Positions 52,568 to 61,428 of a stretch of 64,000 bases of DNA are shown piece after piece. The notes beneath the pieces are model-generated. The model was given only the letters and a program-made list of their open reading frames with translations, had not been told where the DNA came from and did not search any database. Source of the DNA: Pontiellaceae bacterium B1224 (GTDB taxonomy: Bacteria > Verrucomicrobiota > Kiritimatiellia > Kiritimatiellales > Pontiellaceae); contig JAROBA010000025.1 of the NCBI GenBank assembly GCA_029432815.1, forward strand, positions 1 through 64,000, written 5' to 3'. A program made the translations under genes and the position numbers. How positions within the stretch are numbered: the first letter of the stretch is position 1; each line of letters starts with the position of its first letter.

Positions 52568-53340
52568 TCCAGTCCCCAGATTAAGGCCGGCACAACAGCA
52601 ATCATGTTATTCACAACATGGAGCGACAGCGGCAGACACACCGCGCCCGTCCTCAGCCGGGCGAAGCCCAACAGCAACCCGAGCAGCAATAGGTATAGCA
52701 ATTGTCCCAGGTCATACTGTAAACCGTGAATCAACACCCAGAGCAGGGTCGTAATAATCACAGCCCCCTTCGCTCCCATTTTAGAGGCCTCCAATCCGCG
52801 GAACATGAATCCGCGGAAAAACAACTCTTCAACCAACGGAGCGCCGAAGACCATCGTCACGAGCAATAGATGAGGATTCGTTATCTTAAACAGCTCTTCC
52901 ATCACTCCGGCATCCGTCTCCCCGGAAAAGTGTCTAATGATTCCAAAAAGCATCATTAAACCGATCACCCCGCCCATCCACGGCAGCATCGCTTTACCGG
53001 AAACCGATCGCCAGCCTTGCCACCCCAGATACGTTGGAACCGAGAGCCCACGGTAGGAACGTATAATTAAAAACACCATGCCCAGAATAACCGGATAAGA
53101 AAACAGCACAGCCCCCATCAGGACATTCCCGTTCATCGAAGTCTCAAAGTTCGGCGCGGAGTTTCCGATCACCGCATCAACGATTATCCCGACCATAATG
53201 AAAAAGGTCTGGGCAATAACAGAAACCACGCCGATCAGCAGCGTATAGCAAATCGTTGCTCTAACTGATAACGGAGCAACCGTTTTCACCTCTTCAGCAA
53301 CCGCACGCTCTCCCCCACCAATGCCTTCTTCAGAATTCAT
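52564..53340 (-). CDS. CPBP-family intramembrane metalloprotease
   Basis: 258 residues with six or seven hydrophobic segments. The catalytic motifs are EELFFRGFMFRGL, LLWVLIHGLQYDL and HVVNNMI, matching the EExxxR, FxxxH and HxxxN signature of CAAX-protease/bacteriocin-processing (Abi) proteins. It is inserted in the inner membrane; the substrate is unknown. The tRNA-Gly gene lies 18 bp upstream on the same strand, so the two could share a promoter. Confidence 0.93.
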   Translation of the reverse strand: MNSEEGIGGGERAVAEEVKTVAPLSVRATICYTLLIGVVSVIAQTFFIMVGIIVDAVIGNSAPNFETSMNGNVLMGAVLFSYPVILGMVFLIIRSYRGLSVPTYLGWQGWRSVSGKAMLPWMGGVIGLMMLFGIIRHFSGETDAGVMEELFKITNPHLLLVTMVFGAPLVEELFFRGFMFRGLEASKMGAKGAVIITTLLWVLIHGLQYDLGQLLYLLLLGLLLGFARLRTGAVCLPLSLHVVNNMIAVVPALIWGLD

Positions 53341-53358
53341 AACACCCCTTGAAAATAC

Positions 53359-53433
53359 TGGAGCGGGAGACCGGACTCGAACCGGCGACGAATTGCTTGG
53401 GAAGCAATCATTCTACCACTGAATTACTCCCGC
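53359..53433 (-). tRNA. tRNA-Gly (CCC)
   Basis: 75 nt including an encoded CCA end. The acceptor arms GCGGGAG and CTCCCGC pair perfectly; the T-arm holds GGTTCGAGTCC and the D-arm AGTGGTAGAAT. The anticodon stem ATTGC/GCAAT encloses TTCCCAA, giving anticodon CCC (53399-53401). Confidence 0.97.
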
Positions 53434-53454
53434 CCGTATCCATGAGATATACCC

Positions 53455-53469
53455 TTCCAATGTCTGGAA
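53455..53469. repeat. Iterated palindrome copy 19 (centre ATGTC, intergenic)
   Basis: Exact copy between tRNA-Gly and the sulfatase; a one-mismatch copy follows at 53499-53513. Confidence 0.85.
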
Positions 53470-53560
53470 CTCAACCCGCATTTCAGAACACCGGCATTTC
53501 CCAATCTCTGGAACATTTAAACCGAATCCGATGAGAACCGAGCGGCGCTGGTCTTTCCTG

Positions 53561-55189
53561 CTATTCACGTTTGTGAGGAGGAGGTTCAGGAACCTTGTAC
53601 TCGGCCTTGAGGCGCGCGAGCTCCTTTTTCATCGCCGCAATTTGACCCGCGTTTTCCGGATTTCCGTACGTGTTATTCATCTCCGCCGGATCGGCTTCGA
53701 GATCGTAGAACTCCCATTCCTCACCATTGGGAACATCCGTGCCGTAGAAACGGATCAGCTTATACCGTTTGCCCGCCACGCCTTCATGACGCCGCACACT
53801 GTGAATGCCCGGATATTCGTAGTAGTGGTAATAGAGCGAAGTCCGCCAGTCATCCGGGGTTTCCCCTTTCAGCAACGGAACCAGACTGATTCCCTGCATG
53901 TCAGCCGGCACCGGCGCACCGGCGATTTCAAGAAAGGTTTCAGCAAAATCAATATTCTGAACCAGATCGTTATTCACTGAACCCGGCTTCACCTGGCCCG
54001 GCCACCGGGCAACCAGCGGGGTGCGAAACGATTCCTCATACATGAAACGTTTGTCGAACCATCCATGCTCTCCCATGTAGAATCCCTGATCCGATGAATA
54101 GAAGACGACCGTATTTTCAGCCAGACTGTTCGCGTCGAGATAGTCGAGTACCCGACCGATATTTTCATCGAGACTGGCGATGCAGCCCAGGTAATCTTTC
54201 ATATAGCGTTGATAGCGCCACTTGACGCCTTCCGGTGTTTTCAGCCAGGCTTCACCCTTCGCCAGAATTTCCTGATTGCTGGTCTCGCGGGCATCATCCC
54301 AAACCTTGCGCTGCTGATCCGTCATCCGGAAATACGCACCAAACTCCCAGCCCCCCAGCGGCGGGAAAGGTTTCCCCGCCGCAATCAGCCTGGCCTTCTC
54401 GGCTTCGTAGGTGGCCCATGAGTTTGTTGTGAACAGTTTCAAGTCGGACTCCACCGACATTTCATCGCGAATCGTCATGGTGGCACCGGGCGCGGCCACA
54501 CCGCGCGTGGCATAGTCGTCGAACAGACTATCCGGCTCGGGGATCGTGATTTCTTCATACATCCCCACATGGCGCGGAGCCGGCAACCAGCTGCGATGCG
54601 CCGCCTTCTGATGAATCATCAACATGAAGGGCTTATTCTGATCCCGCCCGCTCTCAAGCCACTTCAATGACTTGTCGGTGATGATATCCGTCACATATCC
54701 CTGCTCCATATAGTGCCCCTCTTCATTCCTGAAATAGGGCTGATAATAGTCGCCTTGACCCGGAAGGACCTCCCAATGGTCAAACCCCTGCATCTTTCCA
54801 CTCAGGTGGATCTTCCCGATCATCGCCGTCTGATAACCGTTCTTTTGGAGAATTTTCTGAAACTGCGGCTGATCGTGATCGAACGCTCCGTGATTATCAA
54901 ATTTGCCATGGATGTGACTGTGCTTGCCTGTCAGGAGCGTCGCGCGGCTCGGCGCACAGATTGAATTGCCGACATACGCCCGGGTAAACAGAATGCCCTC
55001 CTCCGCCAACCGATCAATATTCGGCGTAGGATTCAATGGTTTCAGCCGGCCGCCATAGGCTCCGATCGTCTGGAAGGAATGATCATCCGAGAAAATCCAT
55101 ACGATATTCGGTTTCGAAGGCTCGCTCGCCCCAGCCGACCCAACCAGCCCCACAACACTCAAGACCTGCAACAACCGTTTAATTTTCAT
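53561..55189 (-). CDS. Secreted type I sulfatase (CAPSR active site)
   Basis: About 542 residues from the ATG at 55189, preceded by GGGAG; the signal MKIKRLLQVLSVVGLVGSAGA starts there, so 31 upstream codons were dropped. PNIVWIFSDDHSFQTIGAYG binds the metal and Cys78 lies in CAPSRATLLTGK. MIGKIHLSGKMQGFDHW, SSDQGFYMGEHGWFDKR and EESFRTPLVARWPG place it near the glycosaminoglycan and iduronate-type sulfatases, a different branch from the other three here. It stands alone on its transcript; only a half-match to the operator (CGGGATA, 55298-55304) lies upstream. Confidence 0.95.
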   Translation of the reverse strand: MKIKRLLQVLSVVGLVGSAGASEPSKPNIVWIFSDDHSFQTIGAYGGRLKPLNPTPNIDRLAEEGILFTRAYVGNSICAPSRATLLTGKHSHIHGKFDNHGAFDHDQPQFQKILQKNGYQTAMIGKIHLSGKMQGFDHWEVLPGQGDYYQPYFRNEEGHYMEQGYVTDIITDKSLKWLESGRDQNKPFMLMIHQKAAHRSWLPAPRHVGMYEEITIPEPDSLFDDYATRGVAAPGATMTIRDEMSVESDLKLFTTNSWATYEAEKARLIAAGKPFPPLGGWEFGAYFRMTDQQRKVWDDARETSNQEILAKGEAWLKTPEGVKWRYQRYMKDYLGCIASLDENIGRVLDYLDANSLAENTVVFYSSDQGFYMGEHGWFDKRFMYEESFRTPLVARWPGQVKPGSVNNDLVQNIDFAETFLEIAGAPVPADMQGISLVPLLKGETPDDWRTSLYYHYYEYPGIHSVRRHEGVAGKRYKLIRFYGTDVPNGEEWEFYDLEADPAEMNNTYGNPENAGQIAAMKKELARLKAEYKVPEPPPHKRE

Positions 55190-55487
55190 GCCCACTCCCT
55201 TATGTTTCATCGATGCCCGCTGCACCACAAGGGTCTTATAATCCATCCATCCCGCACCCGCAATCAAAACGATGCCTCCCACAAGCCACAGACTAACCGG
55301 GATAATTTTTCAGTACCCATGGAGCTTTACTTGCACAAATATTTCAAAGGAAGGGATTCGTTGCTTTCCATAAATTCGCTGCCGAAATTAAGGCAGAAAA
55401 ATTTGGCGGCAGAAATATGAAATAAAGCGGATGAATAGATAGTTCTGCGAACCATCGTCCTGTTAAAATCTTTGCTACAGAGCGCCG
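55190..55487. other. Non-coding gap with repeat fragments
   Basis: Contains ATTCGTTGCTTTCC and AATTCGCTGCCG (about 55357-55386), related to the larger inverted repeat at 57059-57120, and short A/T-rich pieces after it. No gene is seen. Confidence 0.45.
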
Positions 55488-56372
55488 CTAAGCTTCGATT
55501 GCGGCAGTGACCAATTTGAGCGTTGAGTCGAAGGAGGAGGTTGCGAGAAGGAAGGCCCCTTGATGGCAGAAGATGCCGTCAGGTATGTCGGCGGCTTCGT
55601 TTAATTCGTCATCCATCAATCCGGCCCAGGTCTGGGGAAAATCCTTTCGGTTCGAATATTCACCCGGCGCGGACGGAACCGCTTGGGCAAAACACTTTTT
55701 GCCTTTGGAAAAAATGGCATACAGAATCGATTCATTCCCTTTGCTGTTAAACAGGTGCTCCGTCCACTTGCAGTCTTCCGGAACAATAATATACGCCCGT
55801 TCCTTAGCTAAGGCTTCGTTAAGCGCCTTCTCCAAACCGGCGCGGCTATGTATCCAGCGCTTTGCGTTGGCAATGGCCGCCTGCAGCAATAAACGCGCAC
55901 GCTCCACTTCGCCCGCAAACGCTTCATCGGCCTTAAAGGGATTTTGGGGATTCATCATCGAGATCGAAGTTGTTAATGAGATTTCCCGCACGTCGGCAAA
56001 CTCCTCAATATGCGTCGATAACTTCACCCCGTTATCAATCGCATCAAACTGACGGATCAAACGACGGCACACCCGATCGGCCACATCGGCACATCCGCAG
56101 ATTTCGGCACCATAGTGCGCCCAGATTAAACCCACCGATGACATCTTCAAGCCATCTTCATACATGGGCCCATTCTTAAAGTGATGATCATAAATTTTCT
56201 CCGCATGATCATACCGTCCCCCTACATCCACCAGATAATCGCACGCCGCCCAGACTTCCGGGTCGCGCGAGCGCTTAATCTCATACTCCGGGTGGAGCAG
56301 CGATAAAGCCGCAATGGCAAAAACATCGTCGGCATGAAAATTTCCACTATGTGTTCCAAATATAGTCTTCAA
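55488..56372 (-). CDS. MYG1-family (UPF0160) metal-dependent hydrolase
   Basis: About 294 residues if started at TTG 56372, which has AAGGA nine bases upstream. The longer ATG start at 56462 would translate a dispersed intergenic repeat and was rejected. GTHSGNFHADDVFAIAAL and DVGGRYDHAEKIYDHH are the DHH-like metal-binding motifs of MYG1; KMSSVGLIWAHYG and FPQTWAGLMDDEL also fit. Eukaryotic MYG1 is a 3'-5' RNA exonuclease; bacterial members are little studied. No operon partner is present. Confidence 0.9.
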   Translation of the reverse strand: MKTIFGTHSGNFHADDVFAIAALSLLHPEYEIKRSRDPEVWAACDYLVDVGGRYDHAEKIYDHHFKNGPMYEDGLKMSSVGLIWAHYGAEICGCADVADRVCRRLIRQFDAIDNGVKLSTHIEEFADVREISLTTSISMMNPQNPFKADEAFAGEVERARLLLQAAIANAKRWIHSRAGLEKALNEALAKERAYIIVPEDCKWTEHLFNSKGNESILYAIFSKGKKCFAQAVPSAPGEYSNRKDFPQTWAGLMDDELNEAADIPDGIFCHQGAFLLATSSFDSTLKLVTAAIEA

Positions 56373-56398
56373 AATTAGTGTTCCTTTGTGAGTTGTTG

Positions 56399-56463
56399 AC
56401 CGCAAAGACGCAAAGCTAGAAAGATTTAAACCAGCAGCCTTAGCGACTTCGTGTCTTCGCAAT
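56399..56463. repeat. Intergenic inverted repeat (CGCAAAGACGCAAAG type)
   Basis: ACCGCAAAGACGCAAAG and CTTCGTGTCTTCGCAAT mirror each other. It lies directly before the MYG1 gene. A relative occurs after uvrB. Confidence 0.55.
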
Positions 56464-56729
56464 CATCTCCCCAGCTGTACGGTCCGATCAATCTAATCGA
56501 TTTAAAAAATGAATGCCGCGCACTAAAACATGCAGAGCCCAAAGGGTCAGGTTTAAAGAGTAAACATTTATAACCGTGGCTGGAGCGGCACCGGCCTCGG
56601 TGACCTGCAGACGAGAGGATTTAAGAAAAGGCCCATGCGTTTCCCAGAAACCTTATCACGCCATCCAGTCGCGCCGTAATCGCGTAATCTGGACAACGGA
56701 CTAGCCTTTGAGGTTTTAAGTTCGGCATT

Positions 56730-56744
56730 TCCAAGGCCTGGAAC
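56730..56744. repeat. Iterated palindrome copy 20 (centre AGGCC, intergenic)
   Basis: Exact copy in non-coding DNA; apart from the central base the whole 15-mer TTCCAAGGCCTGGAA is nearly self-complementary. Confidence 0.85.
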
Positions 56745-56851
56745 TCTGGTCAAAAAAAACAAAGACATCAGCCATGATGACCACCCGCTCAAACGGAGTG
56801 CGCATCGCCCCACCAAAGTTTGGAAACGTATGCAGGATACGGCCGGCTCGG

Positions 56852-56870
56852 CCCTTCGACAAGCTCAGGA
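56852..56870. repeat. CCCTTCGACAAGCTCAGGA element
   Basis: A short palindrome-like unit seen between genes in many bacterial genomes (from memory). It occurs once here, in the repeat-rich gap. Confidence 0.45.
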
Positions 56871-57058
56871 CAGGTGTGCCATCCCTGCCTTTTTTTATTC
56901 AGAATTTGTAGCCGATTCGGTAGCGCGGCCTGTGCGGATCAGTGCCATAAATTTTCTCTGCATTCCCAACCTCGACTCACGGGATCTTTACGATCCGGGT
57001 TCAGGCACTCACAAACTTATACCATTTTCTAAAACTTATCGCCTTAAACTATTGGCAA

Positions 57059-57120
57059 CGAATGAATGGAAAGCAGCGAATCCAGACAGGGGGAATCATT
57101 CGTTGCTTTCCATTCATTCG
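57059..57120. repeat. 23-bp inverted repeat pair
   Basis: CGAATGAATGGAAAGCAGCGAAT (57059-57081) and its reverse complement (57098-57120) match at 22 of 23 positions with a 16-base loop. A partial relative is at about 55357. No transposase is present. Confidence 0.75.
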
Positions 57121-57274
57121 CTGCAATTCAACCTTCGTTTATACCGGGATGTTATAATTGGTGGTATTATATCCTAAGCTGGCGTAGCCAGAACCAATAC
57201 AAAACTGAATAGGCAGAATCCGTCGCATACATGATGGGATTTGAATAAAGAGGGACTAAAATGGAATTGAGCCA

Positions 57275-57405
57275 CGGATGAACTCTGATCAGCACAGATC
57301 CTGCAGGAACTTAAAAAATGAAGTCACCTACTTCGAGCAGTGAATGATCCTTGCTATGTAATTAATGGGCAATCCGTGTACATCGGTGTGAATCCGTGGT
57401 TCTAT
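57275..57405. repeat. Degenerate ATCCGTG-type intergenic repeat
   Basis: GAGCCACGGATGAACTCTGA near 57280 and AATCCGTGTACATCGGTGTG and AATCCGTGGTTC near 57370-57400 are mirrored versions of a short unit found between genes in several phyla (from memory). Confidence 0.5.
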
Positions 57406-57500
57406 TTTCCCATCCAGGTATGTTGCTAACAGACCCGTTCAAGGTGTATTCAGTAGGAGCAATGAATCGTTACAAGACGACAGCAACCAAGGAACATAGT

Positions 57501-58919
57501 ATGAGAGATCGCAACCCATTATCGAGCGTCCACACCACCCGCCCCCGGGCTGGATTCCTTTTGTTGATCGTCCTGGCCCTTTTCAGCTTCGACACGGTTT
57601 TTGCGAAAACCGATGTCACCGTGAGCTCCATCAGCGAACTGAGAGTCGCCATGGCCAAGAGCGACCAATCGGTCACGATGAAGCCGGGAACATACACCGT
57701 TCAGGATCGTCATGATGCGACCACCGTATTTGCATTCAGTGGATCGAACAATACCTTCACGTTTACCGGGGTTACCCTTTTGATTCCCACCGAACTTTTG
57801 GCATCGATGGATTTTAATCCCATTCATGCGCATGTTTCATATATTCTCACGGGCGATCACATCACCTTTATAGATGGCACCTTCGAGGACGTTTATCCCA
57901 ATGGAATGAATGATGTCACTGATTTCGCAGCGTATAACCAATTGGAAAGCTACTTTCCCGCACGGCAAATGACCGAATTCAAAATCAAGGGCGACCACAT
58001 TACACTCAACGGGTGCACGATTACGGTTCGCGGCTCCTACCCGTATGGGTACGGTGATATGTGGGGTAAAGGACGGGGATCCGTCGTGGGACTGAAGAAG
58101 CACGCGGGCATTAATGTGATCGGCCCCAACTGTACTATTGAGGGTGTTTCTTTATCCGTTTTAGCCTATGGCCACGGTATTTTTATGCAGGAAGGATCGG
58201 ATAATACGCTCATTAATAACTGCACCTTGCAAGGCCGCATTCGGCTTGGTGCAGAAATGTACGAGGAAGGAGCAGGATCCTTACCTGAAAAATTCGACTA
58301 CACCGTCCGGTTCGGATACCTCGATGGAAAAGCAATCCCCCGCAATAAAGGATTTGCTCTTACAGAAGACGGCATTCGAAACTATAAAAACGCAGGCACC
58401 CTCACCGTGAAAAATACAACCGTTACCAGTTTCCGCGGCGGCATGTCGTTGGCAACGGGAGGAATTGCTCACGTTGAAAACGTAAACTTGGTTAATTGCG
58501 AGCATGGCTACACCCTTCCGGGAAAATCCAAGGTCATCAATTGTACCGGCGACGTAGCCTATGGTCCGGTGATTCTCTGCCCTTATCCTCAGAACAGCGA
58601 TGACGTCTACGAAATAGAGATTATCGATCGCCCCTCAACGGGTGATCATCATGCCGCTGATATCGTGGGTAAAAATACAAAGATCACCTTTACGTATTCC
58701 GGTGGGATGCCCGAAATTTTACGCTCCATCACACTGGGACAAAAGCAAGGGGGAGGCACAGGGAGCTGCATCGGGATCGACATCATAAATGAGACCCCCT
58801 TCCCTATTTCGATCAACCGGGAAGGCTCGAAGATTAGAGGAACAAGCAACGGTGTCGTCACCGACAAGGGCAAAAACAATAAAGTGGTCTACTCCCCTGC
58901 AACCTTTTCCGACCAGTAA
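57501..58919 (+). CDS. Secreted right-handed beta-helix protein
   Basis: 473 residues; ATG at 57501 has AAGGA seven bases upstream and a long Arg-rich signal ending in FSFDTVFA. The sequence is a parallel beta-helix: SISELRVAMAKSDQSVTMKPGTY is a polysaccharide-lyase-type capping start, followed by rungs such as GDHITFIDGTF, GDHITLNGCTI, GSDNTLINNCTL and KSKVINCTGDV. Length and start resemble PL6/alginate-lyase-like and unassigned families; catalytic Lys/Arg residues were not placed. It is a single gene on the plus strand with no shared operator, so it is probably outside the regulon. Confidence 0.75.
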   Translation: MRDRNPLSSVHTTRPRAGFLLLIVLALFSFDTVFAKTDVTVSSISELRVAMAKSDQSVTMKPGTYTVQDRHDATTVFAFSGSNNTFTFTGVTLLIPTELLASMDFNPIHAHVSYILTGDHITFIDGTFEDVYPNGMNDVTDFAAYNQLESYFPARQMTEFKIKGDHITLNGCTITVRGSYPYGYGDMWGKGRGSVVGLKKHAGINVIGPNCTIEGVSLSVLAYGHGIFMQEGSDNTLINNCTLQGRIRLGAEMYEEGAGSLPEKFDYTVRFGYLDGKAIPRNKGFALTEDGIRNYKNAGTLTVKNTTVTSFRGGMSLATGGIAHVENVNLVNCEHGYTLPGKSKVINCTGDVAYGPVILCPYPQNSDDVYEIEIIDRPSTGDHHAADIVGKNTKITFTYSGGMPEILRSITLGQKQGGGTGSCIGIDIINETPFPISINREGSKIRGTSNGVVTDKGKNNKVVYSPATFSDQ

Positions 58920-59374
58920 GCACTGGAACGTCAACGTGACAGATGGGCGGAGCATAAAAAATACCAATGCTAATTCAGCGCATAGAAATAATCATTCTGC
59001 CCTGGCCTTGTTGCTAACAGGGAACAAAGGGCTCTTTTAGGTAAAAACATTCGTTGCCCCTCCCTTTTATTTTTTACCCACAATATTTTACCCACCTTTT
59101 CGGCGGGAGGTTTAGGAAATATTCTGTCCTTAATTTTTCTGTCAAAAAACTCAACAGAAGGTCCGGGCCAGGATTATTTGAAGTAAAAAATGTTTTGGTA
59201 AAAAATTTCCACCCCCCTTCCCTGATATTTTCTGCCCCTACCATTTACCTGCCCGACTTTGCTTCGCGTCATCGCATCTTTGCGGTCCTTTTTTCCAACC
59301 ATTGGAAACGTTCTGGCCATCTGAATCCCCTTGGTTTTGCTTTCTTTCGCAGACAACGTGTATACTCTTCCCCG
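58920..59374. other. Non-coding leader region before uvrB
   Basis: Open in the uvrB frame from 59054, but the codons give no conserved protein and contain an iterated palindrome, so it is treated as non-coding. T-rich tracts and GTAAAAA/TTTTTTAC inverted pieces (59041-59078) may be weak terminators for the upstream gene. Confidence 0.5.
59293..59307. repeat. Iterated palindrome copy 21 (centre ACCAT, upstream of uvrB)
   Basis: Exact copy 68 bp before the uvrB ATG. Its placement suggests a promoter site, but most copies are inside unrelated genes. Confidence 0.85.
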
Positions 59375-61351
59375 ATGGACAAACAATTCCAGTTAGTGGC
59401 GGATTTTGTGCCGACCGGCGACCAGCCGGAGGCGATTGATAAACTGTGCGCAGGACTTTCCAAACATCGGAAGTTCCAGACCTTGGAAGGCGTAACGGGC
59501 TCGGGAAAAACCTTCACGATTGCCAACACCATTGCCCGGCACGGCCGGCCGACGCTGGTGCTATCGCACAATAAAACACTCGCGGCCCAGCTCTATGCCG
59601 AGCTCAAAGCTTTTTTTCCAAACAACGCGGTCGAATACTTCGTCTCCTACTACGACTACTATCAGCCGGAAGCCTATATTCCGCAAACCGACACCTTCAT
59701 AGAAAAGGACTCGTCTATCAACGAAGAGATCGAGCGCCTGCGTCTGGCCGCCACCGATGCCCTGCTGAACCGGGAAGATGTCATCATCGTGGCCTCGATC
59801 TCCTGCATCTATGGTTTGGGATCGCCGGAAGATTATAAAGCGATGGTCGTCAGTGCCGAGGTCGGCGAGTCGGCCAACCGCGACGCCATTCTGAAAAAGC
59901 TGGTTGATATTCAATACGAGCGCAACGACTACGAACCCGGCCCCGGCCGCTTCCGCGTGCGCGGCGATACACTTGATATTTTTCCGTCCTACGCCAAGGA
60001 CTACGGCATCCGCCTTGAATTCTGGGGCGATGAAATCGATGCCATTAAAAAAGTGGATCCGCTGACGGGCGACACGCTGGAAACCTACGAGCACATGATG
60101 ATCTCACCGGCCAAACACTTCGTGATGCCGCAGTTCAAGATCGATGCGGCCCTCGAAGCCATCCGCAGCGAGATGGTTGATCAGGTGGCCGTTTTCGAAC
60201 GTGAAAACCGGCTGATTGAAGCGCAACGAGTGAAGATGCGCACGGAATACGATCTGGAAATGCTCAAAGAGATTGGCTTCTGCGGCGGCATTGAAAACTA
60301 TTCCCGTCACCTCGCCGGGCGCGCAGCCGGCATGCGGCCGGAATGCTTGCTCGACTACTTCCCCGACGACTTCCTCACCATCATCGATGAATCGCACGTC
60401 ACGCTCTCGCAGGTTCGCGCCATGTATAACGGCGACCAGGCCCGCAAACGCACGCTGGTGGATCACGGCTTCCGATTACCTTCCGCCCTCGATAACCGTC
60501 CGATGGATTTCGATGAATTTATGGGCGTGACCAATGAAATGATTTTCCTATCCGCCACGCCCGGCCCTTATGAGCGGGAACACGGTGGCGTTCCGGTGGA
60601 ACAGATCATTCGGCCGACCGGTATTATCGATCCACCCGTTGAGCTGCGCCCCTTGAAAAATCAGATCGACGATCTGATGGAAGAGATCCGCAGCCGGGCC
60701 GAGCGCAATGAGCGCGTTCTGGTGACTACGCTGACCAAACGAACGGCGGAAGATCTGACGGAATATCTGGAGAAGACCGGCCTCAAAGTGAGCTATCTGC
60801 ATTCCGACATCGATGCGCTCGAACGCGTCGAAGTGTTGCGGGAGCTGCGGAGCGGAAAAGTCGATTGCCTGATCGGCATCAATCTGCTCCGGGAAGGTCT
60901 CGACCTGCCGGAAGTTTCACTCGTTGCCATTCTCGATGCTGACAAAGAAGGCTTCCTGCGTTCAGAAACTTCGTTAGTCCAGACCGCAGGACGCGCGGCG
61001 CGCCACATCGATGGCCTCGTGATTATGTATGCGGAGAAGATGACCGACTCTATGCAGCGCATGATGGACAAGTGCGATCATCGCCGAGCCAAGCAGCGGG
61101 CCTACAATGAGGAGCACGGCATTGTTCCGCAAGCGATCAAAAAGGATATTCAGGACAGTCTGAAAACCATCTACGAAACGGCGGAAGATACCGTGGAAGC
61201 CGCCGTGGCCGAAGATGGCGTGGATTACAGCGTCGGCGAAATTATTCACCAGTTGCAGCAGGAGATGGTGGAGGCCGCCGAAAAACTGGAATTCGAACGC
61301 GCCGCCACCCTCCGCGACCAAATCAAGGAACTGGAGAAAAAGAAGAATTAA
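59375..61351 (+). CDS. uvrB: UvrABC excinuclease subunit B
   Basis: 658 residues starting MDKQFQLVADFVPTGDQPEAI; typical UvrB length. The Walker A motif GVTGSGKTF is at 39-47 and the DNA-damage hairpin YFVSYYDYYQPEAYIPQTD follows. Helicase motifs IIDESHVT, FLSATPGPYE, TTLTKRTAEDLTEYL, GINLLREGLDLPEVSLV and QTAGRAARHIDG are present, and the C-terminal UVR motif for UvrA/UvrC binding ends the protein. It scans and verifies DNA lesions with UvrA and recruits UvrC. Oddity: residues 34-38 read FQTLE, where other UvrB proteins have QTLL before GVTGSGKT; the change coincides with an iterated palindrome copy. The ribosome site is weak. Confidence 0.98.
   Translation: MDKQFQLVADFVPTGDQPEAIDKLCAGLSKHRKFQTLEGVTGSGKTFTIANTIARHGRPTLVLSHNKTLAAQLYAELKAFFPNNAVEYFVSYYDYYQPEAYIPQTDTFIEKDSSINEEIERLRLAATDALLNREDVIIVASISCIYGLGSPEDYKAMVVSAEVGESANRDAILKKLVDIQYERNDYEPGPGRFRVRGDTLDIFPSYAKDYGIRLEFWGDEIDAIKKVDPLTGDTLETYEHMMISPAKHFVMPQFKIDAALEAIRSEMVDQVAVFERENRLIEAQRVKMRTEYDLEMLKEIGFCGGIENYSRHLAGRAAGMRPECLLDYFPDDFLTIIDESHVTLSQVRAMYNGDQARKRTLVDHGFRLPSALDNRPMDFDEFMGVTNEMIFLSATPGPYEREHGGVPVEQIIRPTGIIDPPVELRPLKNQIDDLMEEIRSRAERNERVLVTTLTKRTAEDLTEYLEKTGLKVSYLHSDIDALERVEVLRELRSGKVDCLIGINLLREGLDLPEVSLVAILDADKEGFLRSETSLVQTAGRAARHIDGLVIMYAEKMTDSMQRMMDKCDHRRAKQRAYNEEHGIVPQAIKKDIQDSLKTIYETAEDTVEAAVAEDGVDYSVGEIIHQLQQEMVEAAEKLEFERAATLRDQIKELEKKKN
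59474..59488. repeat. Iterated palindrome copy 22 (centre GACCT, in uvrB)
   Basis: Exact copy in uvrB just before Walker A; read as Phe-Gln-Thr-Leu-Glu. A one-mismatch copy sits one base upstream at 59458-59472. Confidence 0.85.
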
Positions 61352-61352
61352 A

Positions 61353-61405
61353 CACGAAGACACAAAGAGCACGAAGTAAATCCTTCTTAGTGTCCTTCGT
61401 GTCTT
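61353..61405. repeat. Intergenic inverted repeat (ACACGAAGACAC type)
   Basis: ACACGAAGACACAAAGAGCACGAAG and CTTCTTAGTGTCCTTCGTGTC are mirrored, immediately after the uvrB stop. It may also end transcription. Confidence 0.55.
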
Positions 61406-61428
61406 AAGCGAAGCGGGTGGTAAAAAAA

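Larger units (their letters stand above)
56464..57500. other. Repeat-rich non-coding region of about 1 kb
   Basis: No credible gene is seen. It holds iterated palindrome copy 20, a CTTCGACAAGCTCAGG element, a 23-bp inverted repeat and degenerate ATCCGTG-type repeats, listed separately. It may be a sink of dispersed repeats between the MYG1 gene and the beta-helix gene. Confidence 0.6.

Noticed and set aside
56373-56462. ATG-started N-terminus of the MYG1 protein
   Set aside because: These 30 codons translate a dispersed intergenic repeat; the TTG at 56372 with AAGGA upstream fits the family start.
59293-59307. Palindrome upstream of uvrB as an SOS (LexA) box
   Set aside because: Nineteen of the 22 exact copies lie inside genes with no link to repair, so the location alone does not support a LexA site.
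59054-59374. N-terminal extension of UvrB by 107 codons
   Set aside because: Known UvrB proteins begin as at 59375 (FQLVADFVPTGDQPEAI); the extension shows no conservation and includes T-rich leader DNA.
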